From contig NZ_MOAL01000004.1 of the NCBI RefSeq assembly GCF_003731765.1, positions 186,001-250,000 of the forward strand: DNA of 64,000 nt, read 5' to 3'. The notes beneath the pieces are model-generated. The model was not told where the DNA came from and did no database searches. It saw only the letters and a program-made list of their open reading frames with translations. Position 1 is the stretch's first letter. Every line of letters begins with the position of its first letter. Below are positions 45,635 through 54,212 of the stretch, piece after piece. A program made the position numbers and the translations under genes. This DNA comes from Pseudomonas chlororaphis. GTDB taxonomy: Bacteria > Pseudomonadota > Gammaproteobacteria > Pseudomonadales > Pseudomonadaceae.

Positions 45635-46059
45635 AATTCCGCCGCAAACCTCGGGAAACCGTCGATATCAACCTCGCGTCGTTGATCGACGTGGTGTTTA
45701 TCCTGCTGCTGTTTTTCGTCGTCACCACCACGTTCACCCGTGAAACCCAGTTGCGCGTCGACCTACCGGAAGCGGTCAGCGGCTCGCCGGCCGAAGACCA
45801 GCAGGTCAAGCAACTGGACATCGCCATCAGCGCCGACGGGGTGTTTTCGGTGAACAACCAGGTCTTGCCCAAGAGCGACCTGGCCAGCCTGATCGAGGCC
45901 TTGCAGAAGGAATCGGCGGGCGACACCCAGATGCCGCTGTCCATCAGCGCCGACGGCAAGACCCAACATCAAGCGGTGATCACCGCCATGGACGCGGCCG
46001 GCAAGCTCGGCTTCAGCCATCTGCGCATGACCACCGTCGAGGCGGCACCGGCACCCTGA
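45631..46059 (+). CDS. exbD: ExbD/TolR-type protein
   Basis: A 142-residue protein with one membrane segment near residues 15-35. The essential channel Asp is in [17 protein letters not shown]. The periplasmic domain ([10 protein letters not shown] to [12 protein letters not shown]) fits ExbD/TolR. The start is GTG at 45631, overlapping exbB. Its stop shares a base with the lpxK start (TGATG). Confidence 0.93.
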   Translation: MKFRRKPRETVDINLASLIDVVFILLLFFVVTTTFTRETQLRVDLPEAVSGSPAEDQQVKQLDIAISADGVFSVNNQVLPKSDLASLIEALQKESAGDTQMPLSISADGKTQHQAVITAMDAAGKLGFSHLRMTTVEAAPAP

Positions 46060-47069
46060 TGGCTCTTTCTGATCGTTTGCTCGCCGCCTGGTACAACGGC
46101 CACCCCGGGCTGCAACTGTTGCGGCCCCTGGAGTGGTTGTACCGGCGGGTGGTGGTGCGCAAGCGCCAGCGGTTCCTGGACGGCGAGGGCACGATCTACC
46201 AGCCTCCGGTGCCGTTGATCGTGGTGGGCAACATCACCGTGGGCGGGACCGGCAAGACACCGCTGATTTTGTGGATGATCGAACACTGCCGGCGCCGCGG
46301 CCTGCGGGTGGGCGTTGTAAGCCGTGGTTACGGCGCCAAGCCGCCGCAATTGCCTTGGCGGGTCGAGGCTGAGCAAAGTGCCGATATCGCTGGCGATGAA
46401 CCGTTGCTGATTGTGCAGCGCACCGGTGTGCCGCTGATGATTGACCCCGAGCGCAGCCGCGCGGTGCAGGCCTTGCTGGCGGCAGAGCCCCTGGACCTGA
46501 TTCTTTCCGACGATGGCATGCAGCATTACCGCATGGCCCGGGATCTGGAACTGGTGCTGATTGATGCCGCCCGTGGCCTGGGCAACCGCCGTTGCCTGCC
46601 TGCCGGTCCGCTGCGTGAGCCGTTGGAGCGTCTGGAGAGCGTGGATGCCTGCCTTTACAACGGCGCCGAGGCCGACCGCGACGACGGTTTTGCCTTTCGT
46701 CTGGAGCCTTCTGCGCTGGTCAACCTGCGCAGTGGCGAGCGCCGCGCGATCACCCACTTTCCGCCGGGCCAGGCGTTGCATGCCGTGGCCGGCATCGGCA
46801 ACCCGCAGCGTTTCTTCAACACCCTTGAAACGCTACACTGGCAGCCTGTTCCCCATGCTTTTGCCGATCACGCCGAGTACAGCGCCCAAGCCTTGAATTT
46901 CAGCCCGTCCCTGCCTCTGGTCATGACCGAGAAGGATGCGGTGAAGTGCCGTGATTTCGCCGCTGCCGACTGGTGGTATCTAGCGGTGGACGCGGCCCCT
47001 TCGCCGGCGTTCGTGGCCTGGTTCGATACCCAGTTGATGCGCCTGCTGCCTGATCGTCTTTTGCCTTAA
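46059..47069 (+). CDS. lpxK: Tetraacyldisaccharide 4'-kinase
   Basis: A 336-residue inner-membrane-associated kinase that phosphorylates the lipid A precursor at the 4' position. The N-terminal hydrophobic anchor includes [15 protein letters not shown]; the P-loop is [15 protein letters not shown]; further motifs are [13 protein letters not shown] and LSDDGMQHY. Length fits the family. It is coupled to exbD by a one-base overlap and followed 24 bases later by the Trm112-like gene. Confidence 0.96.
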   Translation: MALSDRLLAAWYNGHPGLQLLRPLEWLYRRVVVRKRQRFLDGEGTIYQPPVPLIVVGNITVGGTGKTPLILWMIEHCRRRGLRVGVVSRGYGAKPPQLPWRVEAEQSADIAGDEPLLIVQRTGVPLMIDPERSRAVQALLAAEPLDLILSDDGMQHYRMARDLELVLIDAARGLGNRRCLPAGPLREPLERLESVDACLYNGAEADRDDGFAFRLEPSALVNLRSGERRAITHFPPGQALHAVAGIGNPQRFFNTLETLHWQPVPHAFADHAEYSAQALNFSPSLPLVMTEKDAVKCRDFAAADWWYLAVDAAPSPAFVAWFDTQLMRLLPDRLLP

Positions 47070-47093
47070 AACGCTGTTATCCAGGGAGTTCTC

Positions 47094-47279
47094 ATGGACA
47101 CCAAGTTGCTCGATATCCTCGCCTGCCCGGTCTGCAAAGGCCCGCTCAAACTCAGTGCTGACAAAACCGAACTGATCAGCAAGGGTGCAGGTCTGGCCTA
47201 TCCGATTCGTGACGGCATTCCCGTGATGCTGGAAACCGAAGCCCGTACCCTCAGCACCGATGAGCGCCTGGATAAATGA
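47094..47279 (+). CDS. Trm112/YcaR family protein
   Basis: A 61-residue protein matching Yca[30 protein letters not shown]. Only one CxxC pair is present rather than the full zinc ribbon of eukaryotic Trm112. Its stop overlaps the kdsB start by four bases, as in E. coli and P. aeruginosa. Possible partner of a methyltransferase; role unknown. Confidence 0.9.
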   Translation: MDTKLLDILACPVCKGPLKLSADKTELISKGAGLAYPIRDGIPVMLETEARTLSTDERLDK

Positions 47280-48040
47280 CCACCGCCTTTACCGTTGTCA
47301 TCCCGTCGCGTTTCGCCTCGACCCGCCTGCCGGGCAAGCCGCTGCAACAGATCGCCGGCAAGCCGATGATCCAATGGGTCTGGGAACAGGCCAGCAAGAG
47401 CAGTGCCGAGCGGGTGGTGGTTGCCACGGATGATGCGCGCATCGTCGAGGCCTGCAAGGGTTTTGGCGCCGAAGTGGTGCTGACCCGTGAAGACCACAAC
47501 TCCGGTACCGATCGCCTGGCGGAAGTGGCAAGCCAATTGGGCTTGGCGGCGGACGCCATTGTGGTCAACGTGCAGGGCGACGAGCCTTTGATCCCGCCGG
47601 CGGTGATCGACCAAGTGGCTGCCAACCTGGCGGCCCACCCCGAGGCACGGATGGCGACCCTGGCCGAGCCGATCGAGGATCTGGACACCCTGTTCAATCC
47701 CAATGTGGTCAAGGTGGTCAGTGACCTCAACGGTCTGGCCCTGACCTTCAGCCGCGCCACCTTGCCCTGGGCGCGGGACGCGTTCGCCAAGAGCCGTGAG
47801 CAACTGCCGGCCGGCGTGCCTTATCGCCGCCATATCGGCATCTATGCCTACCGCGCCGGCTTCCTGCATGATTTTGTCAGCTGGGGCCCGTGCTGGTTGG
47901 AAAACACTGAATCCCTCGAGCAATTGCGCGCGCTCTGGCACGGGGTGCGGATCCACGTCGCCGATGCCCTGGAAGCGCCGCCGGCCGGCGTCGACACCGC
48001 TGAAGACCTCGAGCGCGTTCGTCGTCTGCTGGAGGCCTGA
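47276..48040 (+). CDS. kdsB: CMP-KDO synthetase (3-deoxy-manno-octulosonate cytidylyltransferase)
   Basis: A 254-residue cytosolic enzyme that activates KDO as CMP-KDO for the LPS inner core. The nucleotide-binding start is [32 protein letters not shown] holds the metal-binding Asp. Length fits E. coli KdsB (248). Coupled to the YcaR gene in front and to the phosphatase gene behind. Confidence 0.96.
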   Translation: MTTAFTVVIPSRFASTRLPGKPLQQIAGKPMIQWVWEQASKSSAERVVVATDDARIVEACKGFGAEVVLTREDHNSGTDRLAEVASQLGLAADAIVVNVQGDEPLIPPAVIDQVAANLAAHPEARMATLAEPIEDLDTLFNPNVVKVVSDLNGLALTFSRATLPWARDAFAKSREQLPAGVPYRRHIGIYAYRAGFLHDFVSWGPCWLENTESLEQLRALWHGVRIHVADALEAPPAGVDTAEDLERVRRLLEA

Positions 48041-48504
48041 TGCGCGTTTTGTTCGTTTGCCTGGGCAATATCTGCCGTTCACCTTCGGCCGAGGGCGTGC
48101 TGCGACACAAGCTGCACGAGGCCGGCCTGGGCGACCAGGTCGAGGTTGCCTCGGCGGGGACTGGCGACTGGCACATCGGCAAGGCGCCGGATGCCCGCAG
48201 CCAGCGTGCGGCGCTGCGGCGCGGCTACGACTTGTCGGCCCAGCGGGCGCAACAGGTCAGCCGCGACGACTTCGCTCGATACGACCTGATCTTCGCCATG
48301 GACCACAGCAACCTGAGCCACCTCAAAGCGTTGCAACCGGCTCAGGGCAAGGCCGAGCTGGACCTGTTCCTGCGGCGCTTTGATGCGCCCCTGGAAGAAG
48401 TACCGGACCCGTATTACGACGGTGAGCAGGGCTTCGAACAAGTGCTGGATCTGCTTGAGCAGGCGTGCGACCGGCTGGTGATCGAATTGAAGGGGCGGCT
48501 ATGA
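48040..48504 (+). CDS. Low-molecular-weight protein tyrosine phosphatase
   Basis: A 154-residue phosphatase with the P-loop VCLGNICRSPSAEG (Cys7-X5-Arg13) and the general-acid Asp in EVPDPYYDG. Cytosolic. In P. aeruginosa the homologue PA2978 occupies the same place, between kdsB and murB. It may act on a tyrosine kinase of polysaccharide export, but no such gene is nearby. One-base overlap with kdsB and four-base overlap with murB. Confidence 0.93.
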   Translation: MRVLFVCLGNICRSPSAEGVLRHKLHEAGLGDQVEVASAGTGDWHIGKAPDARSQRAALRRGYDLSAQRAQQVSRDDFARYDLIFAMDHSNLSHLKALQPAQGKAELDLFLRRFDAPLEEVPDPYYDGEQGFEQVLDLLEQACDRLVIELKGRL

Positions 48505-49520
48505 CCTTGCAGTTGCAGTCGCAGGTTTCGCTGAAACCCTTCAATACCTTTGGCGTCGAGGTGAAGGCCCAGTGGTTCGCAGAGGCCCACAGCGATGACG
48601 ATGTGCGCGAGGCGCTGGCGTATTCGGCCCAGCACTCGTTGCCATTGCTGGTGATCGGGGGGGGCAGCAACCTGCTGCTGACGGCCGATATTCCGGCCCT
48701 GGTCTTGCGCATGGCCACCCGAGGCGTTCGCTTGCTCAGCGACAACGGTGAGCAGGTGGTGGTCGAGGCGCAAGCCGGTGAAGCTTGGCACCCCTTTGTC
48801 CAGTGGACCCTGGAGCAGGGGCTTTCCGGCTTGGAGAACCTTAGCCTGATCCCCGGTACGGTCGGCGCTGCCCCGATGCAGAACATCGGTGCCTACGGCG
48901 TGGAGATCAAGGACGTGTTCGCCGGCCTGACCGCCCTCGATCGCCAGACCGGCGAGTTGCGGGAGTTCAGCCTGGCGGACTGCGAGTTCGCTTACCGCGA
49001 CAGCCTGTTCAAGCAGCAAGCCGGGCGCTGGCTGATCCTGCGGGTGCGTTTCGCCCTCAATCGTGCTGCCCATCTGCACCTGGACTACGGCCCAGTGCGT
49101 CAGCGCCTGACCGAGCAAGGCATCGAGCAACCGACACCGCTTGATGTCAGCCGGGCGATTTGTGCCATTCGCAGTGAAAAACTCCCCGATCCCGCGGTGC
49201 TTGGCAACGCCGGCAGCTTCTTCAAGAACCCGCTGGTGCCGGCGTCGCTGGCGGCGCAGATCAAACAGACCCATCCAGGTTTGGTGGCTTATCCACAGGC
49301 CGATGGCCAAGTGAAACTGGCGGCGGGGTGGTTGATCGAGCAGGCGGGGTGGAAGGGCTTTCGCGAGGCCGACGCCGGGGTGCATCGCCTGCAATCCTTG
49401 GTGCTGGTGAATTATGGCGCGGCCACAGGCCTGCAGTTGCTGCACCTGGCGCAACGGATCCAGCAGGACATCGCTGAGCGCTTCAATGTGCAGCTGGAGA
49501 TGGAACCCAATCGTTATTGA
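48501..49520 (+). CDS. murB: UDP-N-acetylenolpyruvoylglucosamine reductase
   Basis: A 339-residue FAD enzyme that reduces UDP-GlcNAc-enolpyruvate to UDP-MurNAc for peptidoglycan. The FAD motif is VIGGGSNLLL; GTVGAAPMQNIGAYGVEI follows; the catalytic Ser is in LGNAGSFFKNP. It fits type I MurB in length. ATG 48501 overlaps the phosphatase stop. Last gene of the block; a terminator follows. Confidence 0.96.
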   Translation: MTLQLQSQVSLKPFNTFGVEVKAQWFAEAHSDDDVREALAYSAQHSLPLLVIGGGSNLLLTADIPALVLRMATRGVRLLSDNGEQVVVEAQAGEAWHPFVQWTLEQGLSGLENLSLIPGTVGAAPMQNIGAYGVEIKDVFAGLTALDRQTGELREFSLADCEFAYRDSLFKQQAGRWLILRVRFALNRAAHLHLDYGPVRQRLTEQGIEQPTPLDVSRAICAIRSEKLPDPAVLGNAGSFFKNPLVPASLAAQIKQTHPGLVAYPQADGQVKLAAGWLIEQAGWKGFREADAGVHRLQSLVLVNYGAATGLQLLHLAQRIQQDIAERFNVQLEMEPNRY

Positions 49521-49556
49521 TCGGCGCTTCTTGAGCTAAGCTCAAAGCCTCACGCC

Positions 49557-49594
49557 AAAGCCTTGCAGGGGTCATGCCTTGCAAGGCTTTTTTG
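49557..49594 (+). terminator. Terminator after murB
   Basis: AAAGCCTTGCA pairs with TGCAAGGCTTT (11 bp), then a T-tract. It closes the comEC–murB block. Confidence 0.9.
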
Positions 49595-49610
49595 TTCATC
49601 GGCGCTTAAC

Positions 49611-49622
49611 TTAGCTAGCTAA
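49611..49622. promoter_or_regulatory. SlyA/MarR-like palindrome upstream of molybdenum hydroxylase operon
   Basis: TTAGCTAGCTAA is a perfect 12-bp palindrome. It differs at one base from the SlyA consensus TTAGCAAGCTAA. It lies 144 bases upstream of the small-subunit ATG. No MarR gene is adjacent. Confidence 0.45.
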
Positions 49623-49766
49623 CAATGCAAGTATTTACCCCCACAAAGGCCCGGTGAAGCCCAGCTTCACAAGAGAGCCCATTAGCCTGAGTCGATCTGC
49701 TCTAAACCGTCGCATTGCGCCGCAGATTGCTCGACCCCATAACCCAAGACCTATGCGGGCGTGCCC

Positions 49767-50237
49767 ATGATTACCCTGAAACTCAATGGCCAAGATCATC
49801 AACTGGATGTCACCGAGGACATGCCCCTGCTGTGGGCCATTCGCGACGTGGCGGGCTACAACGGCACCAAGTTCGGCTGCGGCATGGGCCTGTGCGGTGC
49901 CTGCACCATCCATATCGACGGCGCTCCGGCGCGCAGCTGCATCACCCCGATCGGCTCGGTGATCGGGCAGAACGTCAGCACCATCGACAACCTGCACACC
50001 GATTCGGTGGGCCAGGTGGTCCAGCAGGCGTGGTTGGATACGGCGGTGGCCCAGTGCGGTTATTGCCAGGGCGGGCAGATCATGTCCGCCACGGCCTTGC
50101 TCAAGGTTCATCCCAACCCCAGCGACGAGCAGATTGAAGAGGCGATGGTCGGCAACATCTGCCGCTGCGGCACTTACAACCGCATCAAGACGGCGATTCG
50201 CCAGGCCGCCACCCATCTGCAGGAGGCCAAGGCATGA
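49767..50237 (+). CDS. (2Fe-2S)-binding subunit of a molybdenum hydroxylase (IorA-like)
   Basis: A 156-residue electron-transfer subunit. The plant-type ferredoxin cluster uses Cys38, Cys43, Cys46 and Cys58 (FGCGMGLCGACTIH); the second cluster uses Cys97, Cys100, Cys132 and Cys134 (CGYCQGGQ, ICRCGTY). It resembles isoquinoline 1-oxidoreductase alpha subunit. ATG 49767 is chosen over a GTG two codons earlier. Overlaps the large-subunit gene by four bases. Confidence 0.94.
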   Translation: MITLKLNGQDHQLDVTEDMPLLWAIRDVAGYNGTKFGCGMGLCGACTIHIDGAPARSCITPIGSVIGQNVSTIDNLHTDSVGQVVQQAWLDTAVAQCGYCQGGQIMSATALLKVHPNPSDEQIEEAMVGNICRCGTYNRIKTAIRQAATHLQEAKA

Positions 50238-52552
50238 ACCGCACAGCTAACGATTTTGCCCTGAGCAACCTCAGTCGCCGTGGCTTTCTCAAGGGCGTCG
50301 GGGCCACGGGCGCCTTGGTGCTGGCGGCCAGTTGGGGATGGCAGGAAGCCTTTGCCGAAGAGAAAAAGTTTGGTGCCGAAGGCATGCCCCACGGTTGGAT
50401 CGATGACCCCAAGGTGTACGTCAGCATTGCCGTCGACGGCAGCGTGACGGTGATCTGCAACCGTTCGGAAATGGGTCAGGGCGTGCGCACCAGCCTGAGC
50501 ATGGTGGTGGCCGATGAGCTGGAAGCCGACTGGGCGCTGGTGAAGGTCAAGCAGGCGCCGGGCGATGAAGTGCGCTTCGGTAACCAGGACACCGACGGTT
50601 CGCGCAGTATGCGCCATTGGTTCGAGCCGATGCGCCGCTGTGGCGCTGCGGCGCGGAGCATGCTGGAGCAGGCCGCCGCCGACCAGTGGAAGGTGCCGGT
50701 GGCTGAGTGCCGGGCGCAGTTGCACAAAGTGTTGCACCAGCCCAGCGGTCGCGAATTGGGTTATGGCGCCCTGGCCCTGGCTGCCGGCGCCCTGGCCGTG
50801 CCAGCTCGTGACAGCCTGCGCCTGAAGGTGCCAGCCGAGTTCCGCTACATCGGTAAGGAGGCAGTGCGCGCCATCGACGGTGAAGACATCGTCAAGGGCG
50901 CCGCAGTGTACGGCGCCGATGTGCATTTTGGTGGCATGTTGTTCGCCGCTGTGGCCCGGCCACGAGTCTACGGCGGTACGGTCAAGTCCTTCGATGGCAG
51001 CGCGGCATTGAAAGTCCCTGGGGTGATCAAGGTGCTGGCGATCGAAAGCCGTCCGGTGCCCTCGGAGTTCCAGCCCCTGGGTGGCGTGGCGGTGGTTGCC
51101 AGCAACACTTGGGCGGCGATCAAGGGGCGCGAGGCGCTGAAGATCGAGTGGGAAGATGGCGCCAACGCTTCCTATAACTCCATCGCCTACCGCGAGGAAC
51201 TGGAGGCCGCGGCCCGCAAGCCGGGCAAGGTGGTGCGCAATACCGGCAGTATCGACGAGGCCTTGAGCACGGCCGACAGCAGCCTGGAAGCCTCCTATTA
51301 TCTGCCGCACTTGGCGCAGTCGCCCATGGAGCCGATGGTGGCCGTGGCGCGTTTTCATGAGGGCCAGTGCGAGGCCTGGGCACCGAGCCAGGCGCCTCAG
51401 GTGACCCGTGAGCGGATCGCCGAGCGTCTGGGGATCGACTTCGACAAGGTCACGGTCAATGTCACCTTGCTGGGTGGCGGCTTTGGGCGCAAATCCAAGC
51501 CGGACTTCGTTTTGGAAGCGGCGATCCTGGCCAAGGAGTTCCCGGGTAAGGCGGTGCGGGTGCAATGGACCCGGGAAGACGATATCCATAACTCGTATTT
51601 TCACACCGTGTCGGCGGAGTACCTCAAGGCCGGCCTCAATCAGGACGGCATGCCTTCAGGCTGGCTGCACCGAACCGTGGCGCCGAGCATCACTGCGCTG
51701 TTCGCCCCGGGCATGAACCACGAAGCGGCATTCGAGTTGGGCATGGGGTTCACCAACATGCCCTATGCGATTCCCAATGTGCGACTGGAAAACCCTGAAG
51801 CCACGGTGCACACCCGGGTCGGCTGGTACCGCTCGGTGTCGAACATACCCCACGGTTTTGCGATCCAGAGTTTTGTCGATGAACTGGCCCACAAAGCCGG
51901 TCAGGACCCGCTGAAGTATCAGCTCAAGCTGTTGGGACCGGATCGGCAGATCGACCCGCGGACCCTCAGTGAAGAATGGAACTACGGCGAATCCCCTGAG
52001 CGTTACCCCATCGACACCGCGCGCCTGCGAACGGTGCTGGAGACCGCGGCCAAGGCGGCTGGCTGGGGACGCACGCTCGCCAAAGGCCGAGGCCTGGGGT
52101 TGGCAGTGCACTACAGCTTTGTGACCTACGTGGCGGCGGTGATCGAGGTGGAGGTCAAGGACGACGGCACGCTGATTGTGCACAAGGCCGATATCGCCGT
52201 GGACTGCGGGCCGCAGATCAATCCCGAGCGCATCCGTTCGCAGTTTGAAGGGGCGTGCGTCATGGGGTTGGGGAATGCGGTGCTGGGGGAAATCAGCTTC
52301 AAGGACGGCAAGGTCCAGCAGGACAACTTCCATATGTATGAAGTGGCGCGCATGTCCCTGGCGCCCAAGCAGGTTGCCGTGCACCTGGTGACGCCGCCGG
52401 GCGAGGTGCCCTTGGGTGGCGTCGGCGAACCGGGCGTGCCACCGATTGCGCCGGCCCTGTGCAACGCGATCTTCGCCGCCACCGGCAAGCGCATCCGCAA
52501 TCTTCCGGTGCGCTACCAGTTGCAGGGCTGGCAGCAGGGTGCGAAGGCCTGA
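50234..52552 (+). CDS. Molybdopterin-binding large subunit of a hydroxylase (IorB-like)
   Basis: A 772-residue molybdenum hydroxylase of the single-large-subunit type with no separate FAD subunit. Residues 14-20 (SRRGFLK) and the hydrophobic stretch to about residue 41 are a Tat signal, implying export of the folded holoenzyme. Motifs: MGQGVRTSLSMVVADEL, LGGGFGRKSKPD and the catalytic Glu in GGVGEPGVPP near the C-terminus. The substrate could be an N-heterocycle or an aldehyde. Electrons would pass through the 2Fe-2S subunit to a cytochrome, none of which is encoded here. Confidence 0.93.
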   Translation: MNRTANDFALSNLSRRGFLKGVGATGALVLAASWGWQEAFAEEKKFGAEGMPHGWIDDPKVYVSIAVDGSVTVICNRSEMGQGVRTSLSMVVADELEADWALVKVKQAPGDEVRFGNQDTDGSRSMRHWFEPMRRCGAAARSMLEQAAADQWKVPVAECRAQLHKVLHQPSGRELGYGALALAAGALAVPARDSLRLKVPAEFRYIGKEAVRAIDGEDIVKGAAVYGADVHFGGMLFAAVARPRVYGGTVKSFDGSAALKVPGVIKVLAIESRPVPSEFQPLGGVAVVASNTWAAIKGREALKIEWEDGANASYNSIAYREELEAAARKPGKVVRNTGSIDEALSTADSSLEASYYLPHLAQSPMEPMVAVARFHEGQCEAWAPSQAPQVTRERIAERLGIDFDKVTVNVTLLGGGFGRKSKPDFVLEAAILAKEFPGKAVRVQWTREDDIHNSYFHTVSAEYLKAGLNQDGMPSGWLHRTVAPSITALFAPGMNHEAAFELGMGFTNMPYAIPNVRLENPEATVHTRVGWYRSVSNIPHGFAIQSFVDELAHKAGQDPLKYQLKLLGPDRQIDPRTLSEEWNYGESPERYPIDTARLRTVLETAAKAAGWGRTLAKGRGLGLAVHYSFVTYVAAVIEVEVKDDGTLIVHKADIAVDCGPQINPERIRSQFEGACVMGLGNAVLGEISFKDGKVQQDNFHMYEVARMSLAPKQVAVHLVTPPGEVPLGGVGEPGVPPIAPALCNAIFAATGKRIRNLPVRYQLQGWQQGAKA

Positions 52553-53535
52553 TGGACAGCGTCGACTTGAATGTCCTGCGCAGCGTGCTGGAGTGGCGCC
52601 GCGCAGGATGGCCGGTGCTGCTCTACAGCGTGGTCCAGACTTGGGGCAGTGCACCGCGTCCACCGGGGGCCATGCTGGCCTTGCGCGGCGATGGGGTGGT
52701 GATGGGTTCGGTGTCCGGCGGTTGCATCGAGGACGACTTGATCACCCGCTTGCACGACGGCCGACTGCCTGAGACGGGGCCGCCTGTGCAATTGCTGACC
52801 TATGGCGTGACCCGTGATGAGGCGGCGCGGTTTGGCCTGCCTTGTGGCGGGACACTGCGCCTCACCGAGGAGCGGGTGGGCGACCCGGCCTGGGTCGCCG
52901 AGTTGCTGGCTCGCTGTGAAGCCCATGAGCTCGTTGCACGGGAGCTGGTTCTGGCCACCGGCGCCGTCACCTTGAGCGGCGCCGGCAAGGGGGATGCGCT
53001 GAGTTTTGATGGCGAGCACTTGCGGGCCATTTATGGTCCGCGCTGGCGCCTGCTGCTGATCGGTGCCGGCCAGTTGTCGCGTTATGTGGCGCAAATGGCG
53101 CGGATGCTGGATTTCGAGGTGCTGATCTGCGACCCCCGCGAGGAGTTCGTCTATGGCTGGGAAGAGCAGCAGGGTCGTTTTGTGCCGGGCATGCCCGATG
53201 AAGCGGTGCTGGCTATTCAAACCGATGAGCGCACGGCAATCATCGCTCTGACCCACGATCCGCGTCTGGATGACATGGCGTTGCTCACGGCGCTGACCTC
53301 CAGAGCCTTTTACGTCGGCGCCCTGGGCTCGCGGGTGAATAGCCAGAAGCGTCGTGAGAACCTCGCGGCCCTGGGCCTGCCCGCCGAGGCCATCGGGCGT
53401 TTGCATGGGCCTATTGGCTTACATATTGGCAGCCATACCCCGGCGGAGATTGCCTTGTCGTTGATGGCGGAGATCGTCGCCATCAAGAACGGCGTGGCGG
53501 CGGTGCAGAAGAAGCCATTGCCGGAGGAGGCGTAA
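52552..53535 (+). CDS. xdhC: XdhC/CoxI family molybdenum-cofactor maturation protein
   Basis: A 327-residue protein of the XdhC/CoxF type that binds and sulphurates or inserts molybdenum cofactor into hydroxylases. N-terminal part: VVQTWGSAPRPPGAML, GSVSGGCIEDDL, LPCGGTLRL. C-terminal Rossmann part: LLLIGAGQLSRYVAQMA and FYVGALGSRVNSQKRR. ATG 52552 overlaps the large-subunit stop by one base. Its partner enzyme is almost certainly the IorAB-like pair just upstream. Confidence 0.92.
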   Translation: MDSVDLNVLRSVLEWRRAGWPVLLYSVVQTWGSAPRPPGAMLALRGDGVVMGSVSGGCIEDDLITRLHDGRLPETGPPVQLLTYGVTRDEAARFGLPCGGTLRLTEERVGDPAWVAELLARCEAHELVARELVLATGAVTLSGAGKGDALSFDGEHLRAIYGPRWRLLLIGAGQLSRYVAQMARMLDFEVLICDPREEFVYGWEEQQGRFVPGMPDEAVLAIQTDERTAIIALTHDPRLDDMALLTALTSRAFYVGALGSRVNSQKRRENLAALGLPAEAIGRLHGPIGLHIGSHTPAEIALSLMAEIVAIKNGVAAVQKKPLPEEA

Positions 53536-54119
53536 TGCCGGTCACGGCGATTGTCCTGGCGGCAGGGCAGGGCAGTCGTTTTCGCGCAGTGGCCGATCAG
53601 GACAAGCTATTGGCGCCTTGCGTGGGGCGTGATGGCGTGACGCGTAAGGTGATTGAGCAGGTGCTAGTGAGCTTGCCGGCCAGTATTCAGCAGCGTTGGG
53701 TTGTGACGACGCCGGACCGGACCGACGTCATTCGGCTGGCTGGGGTTTATGGCTGTGAGGTATTGCTGCTGCAGTCGGCAGGCATGGGCGACAGCATTGC
53801 TGCTGCAGTCACTGCCTGTGCTGACGCCCATGGCTGGCTGGTGCTGCTGGGGGATATGCCGTTTATCTTGTCTTCGAGTATTGAGCAGGTCGTTGATGAG
53901 TTGGCAGCGGATGGCATCAGCGTTCCGGTGCATAGAGGGCAGTTCGGTCATCCCGTGGGGTTTGGCAGTTCCTTCGGGCCTGCCTTGATGGCGCTGAGCG
54001 GTGATCGCGGGGCAAAGCCGTTGTTTGCCGAGGCACCGGTGCGGGAGGTGCGGGTGGATGATCCCGGTGTGTTGTGGGATGTGGATGTGCCGGAGCGACT
54101 GGATTTCAAACACAGTTAG
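53535..54119 (+). CDS. MobA/MocA-like molybdenum-cofactor nucleotidyltransferase
   Basis: A 194-residue NTP transferase of the MobA-like/MocA type: AIVLAAGQGSRFRA (nucleotide binding), LVLLGDMPFI (metal-binding Asp), FGHPVGFGSSFGPALMAL. MocA forms molybdopterin cytosine dinucleotide for IorAB/xanthine-dehydrogenase-type enzymes, which fits its position as last gene after IorA, IorB and XdhC. One-base overlap with xdhC. Confidence 0.9.
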   Translation: MPVTAIVLAAGQGSRFRAVADQDKLLAPCVGRDGVTRKVIEQVLVSLPASIQQRWVVTTPDRTDVIRLAGVYGCEVLLLQSAGMGDSIAAAVTACADAHGWLVLLGDMPFILSSSIEQVVDELAADGISVPVHRGQFGHPVGFGSSFGPALMALSGDRGAKPLFAEAPVREVRVDDPGVLWDVDVPERLDFKHS

Positions 54120-54162
54120 CAGGCTAGCCTGTGTCGACCATGTTGTTCGAATGTTGGGTATA

Positions 54163-54198
54163 AAAAAGCCCCGCCTGATCGCTCAGGCGGGGCTTTTT
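54163..54198. terminator. Bidirectional terminator between molybdenum module and rne
   Basis: AAAAAGCCCCGCCTGA pairs with TCAGGCGGGGCTTTTT around TCGC, a very strong stem with A/T tracts on both sides. Confidence 0.95.
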
Positions 54199-54212
54199 AG
54201 TGGCCGTTGGAA

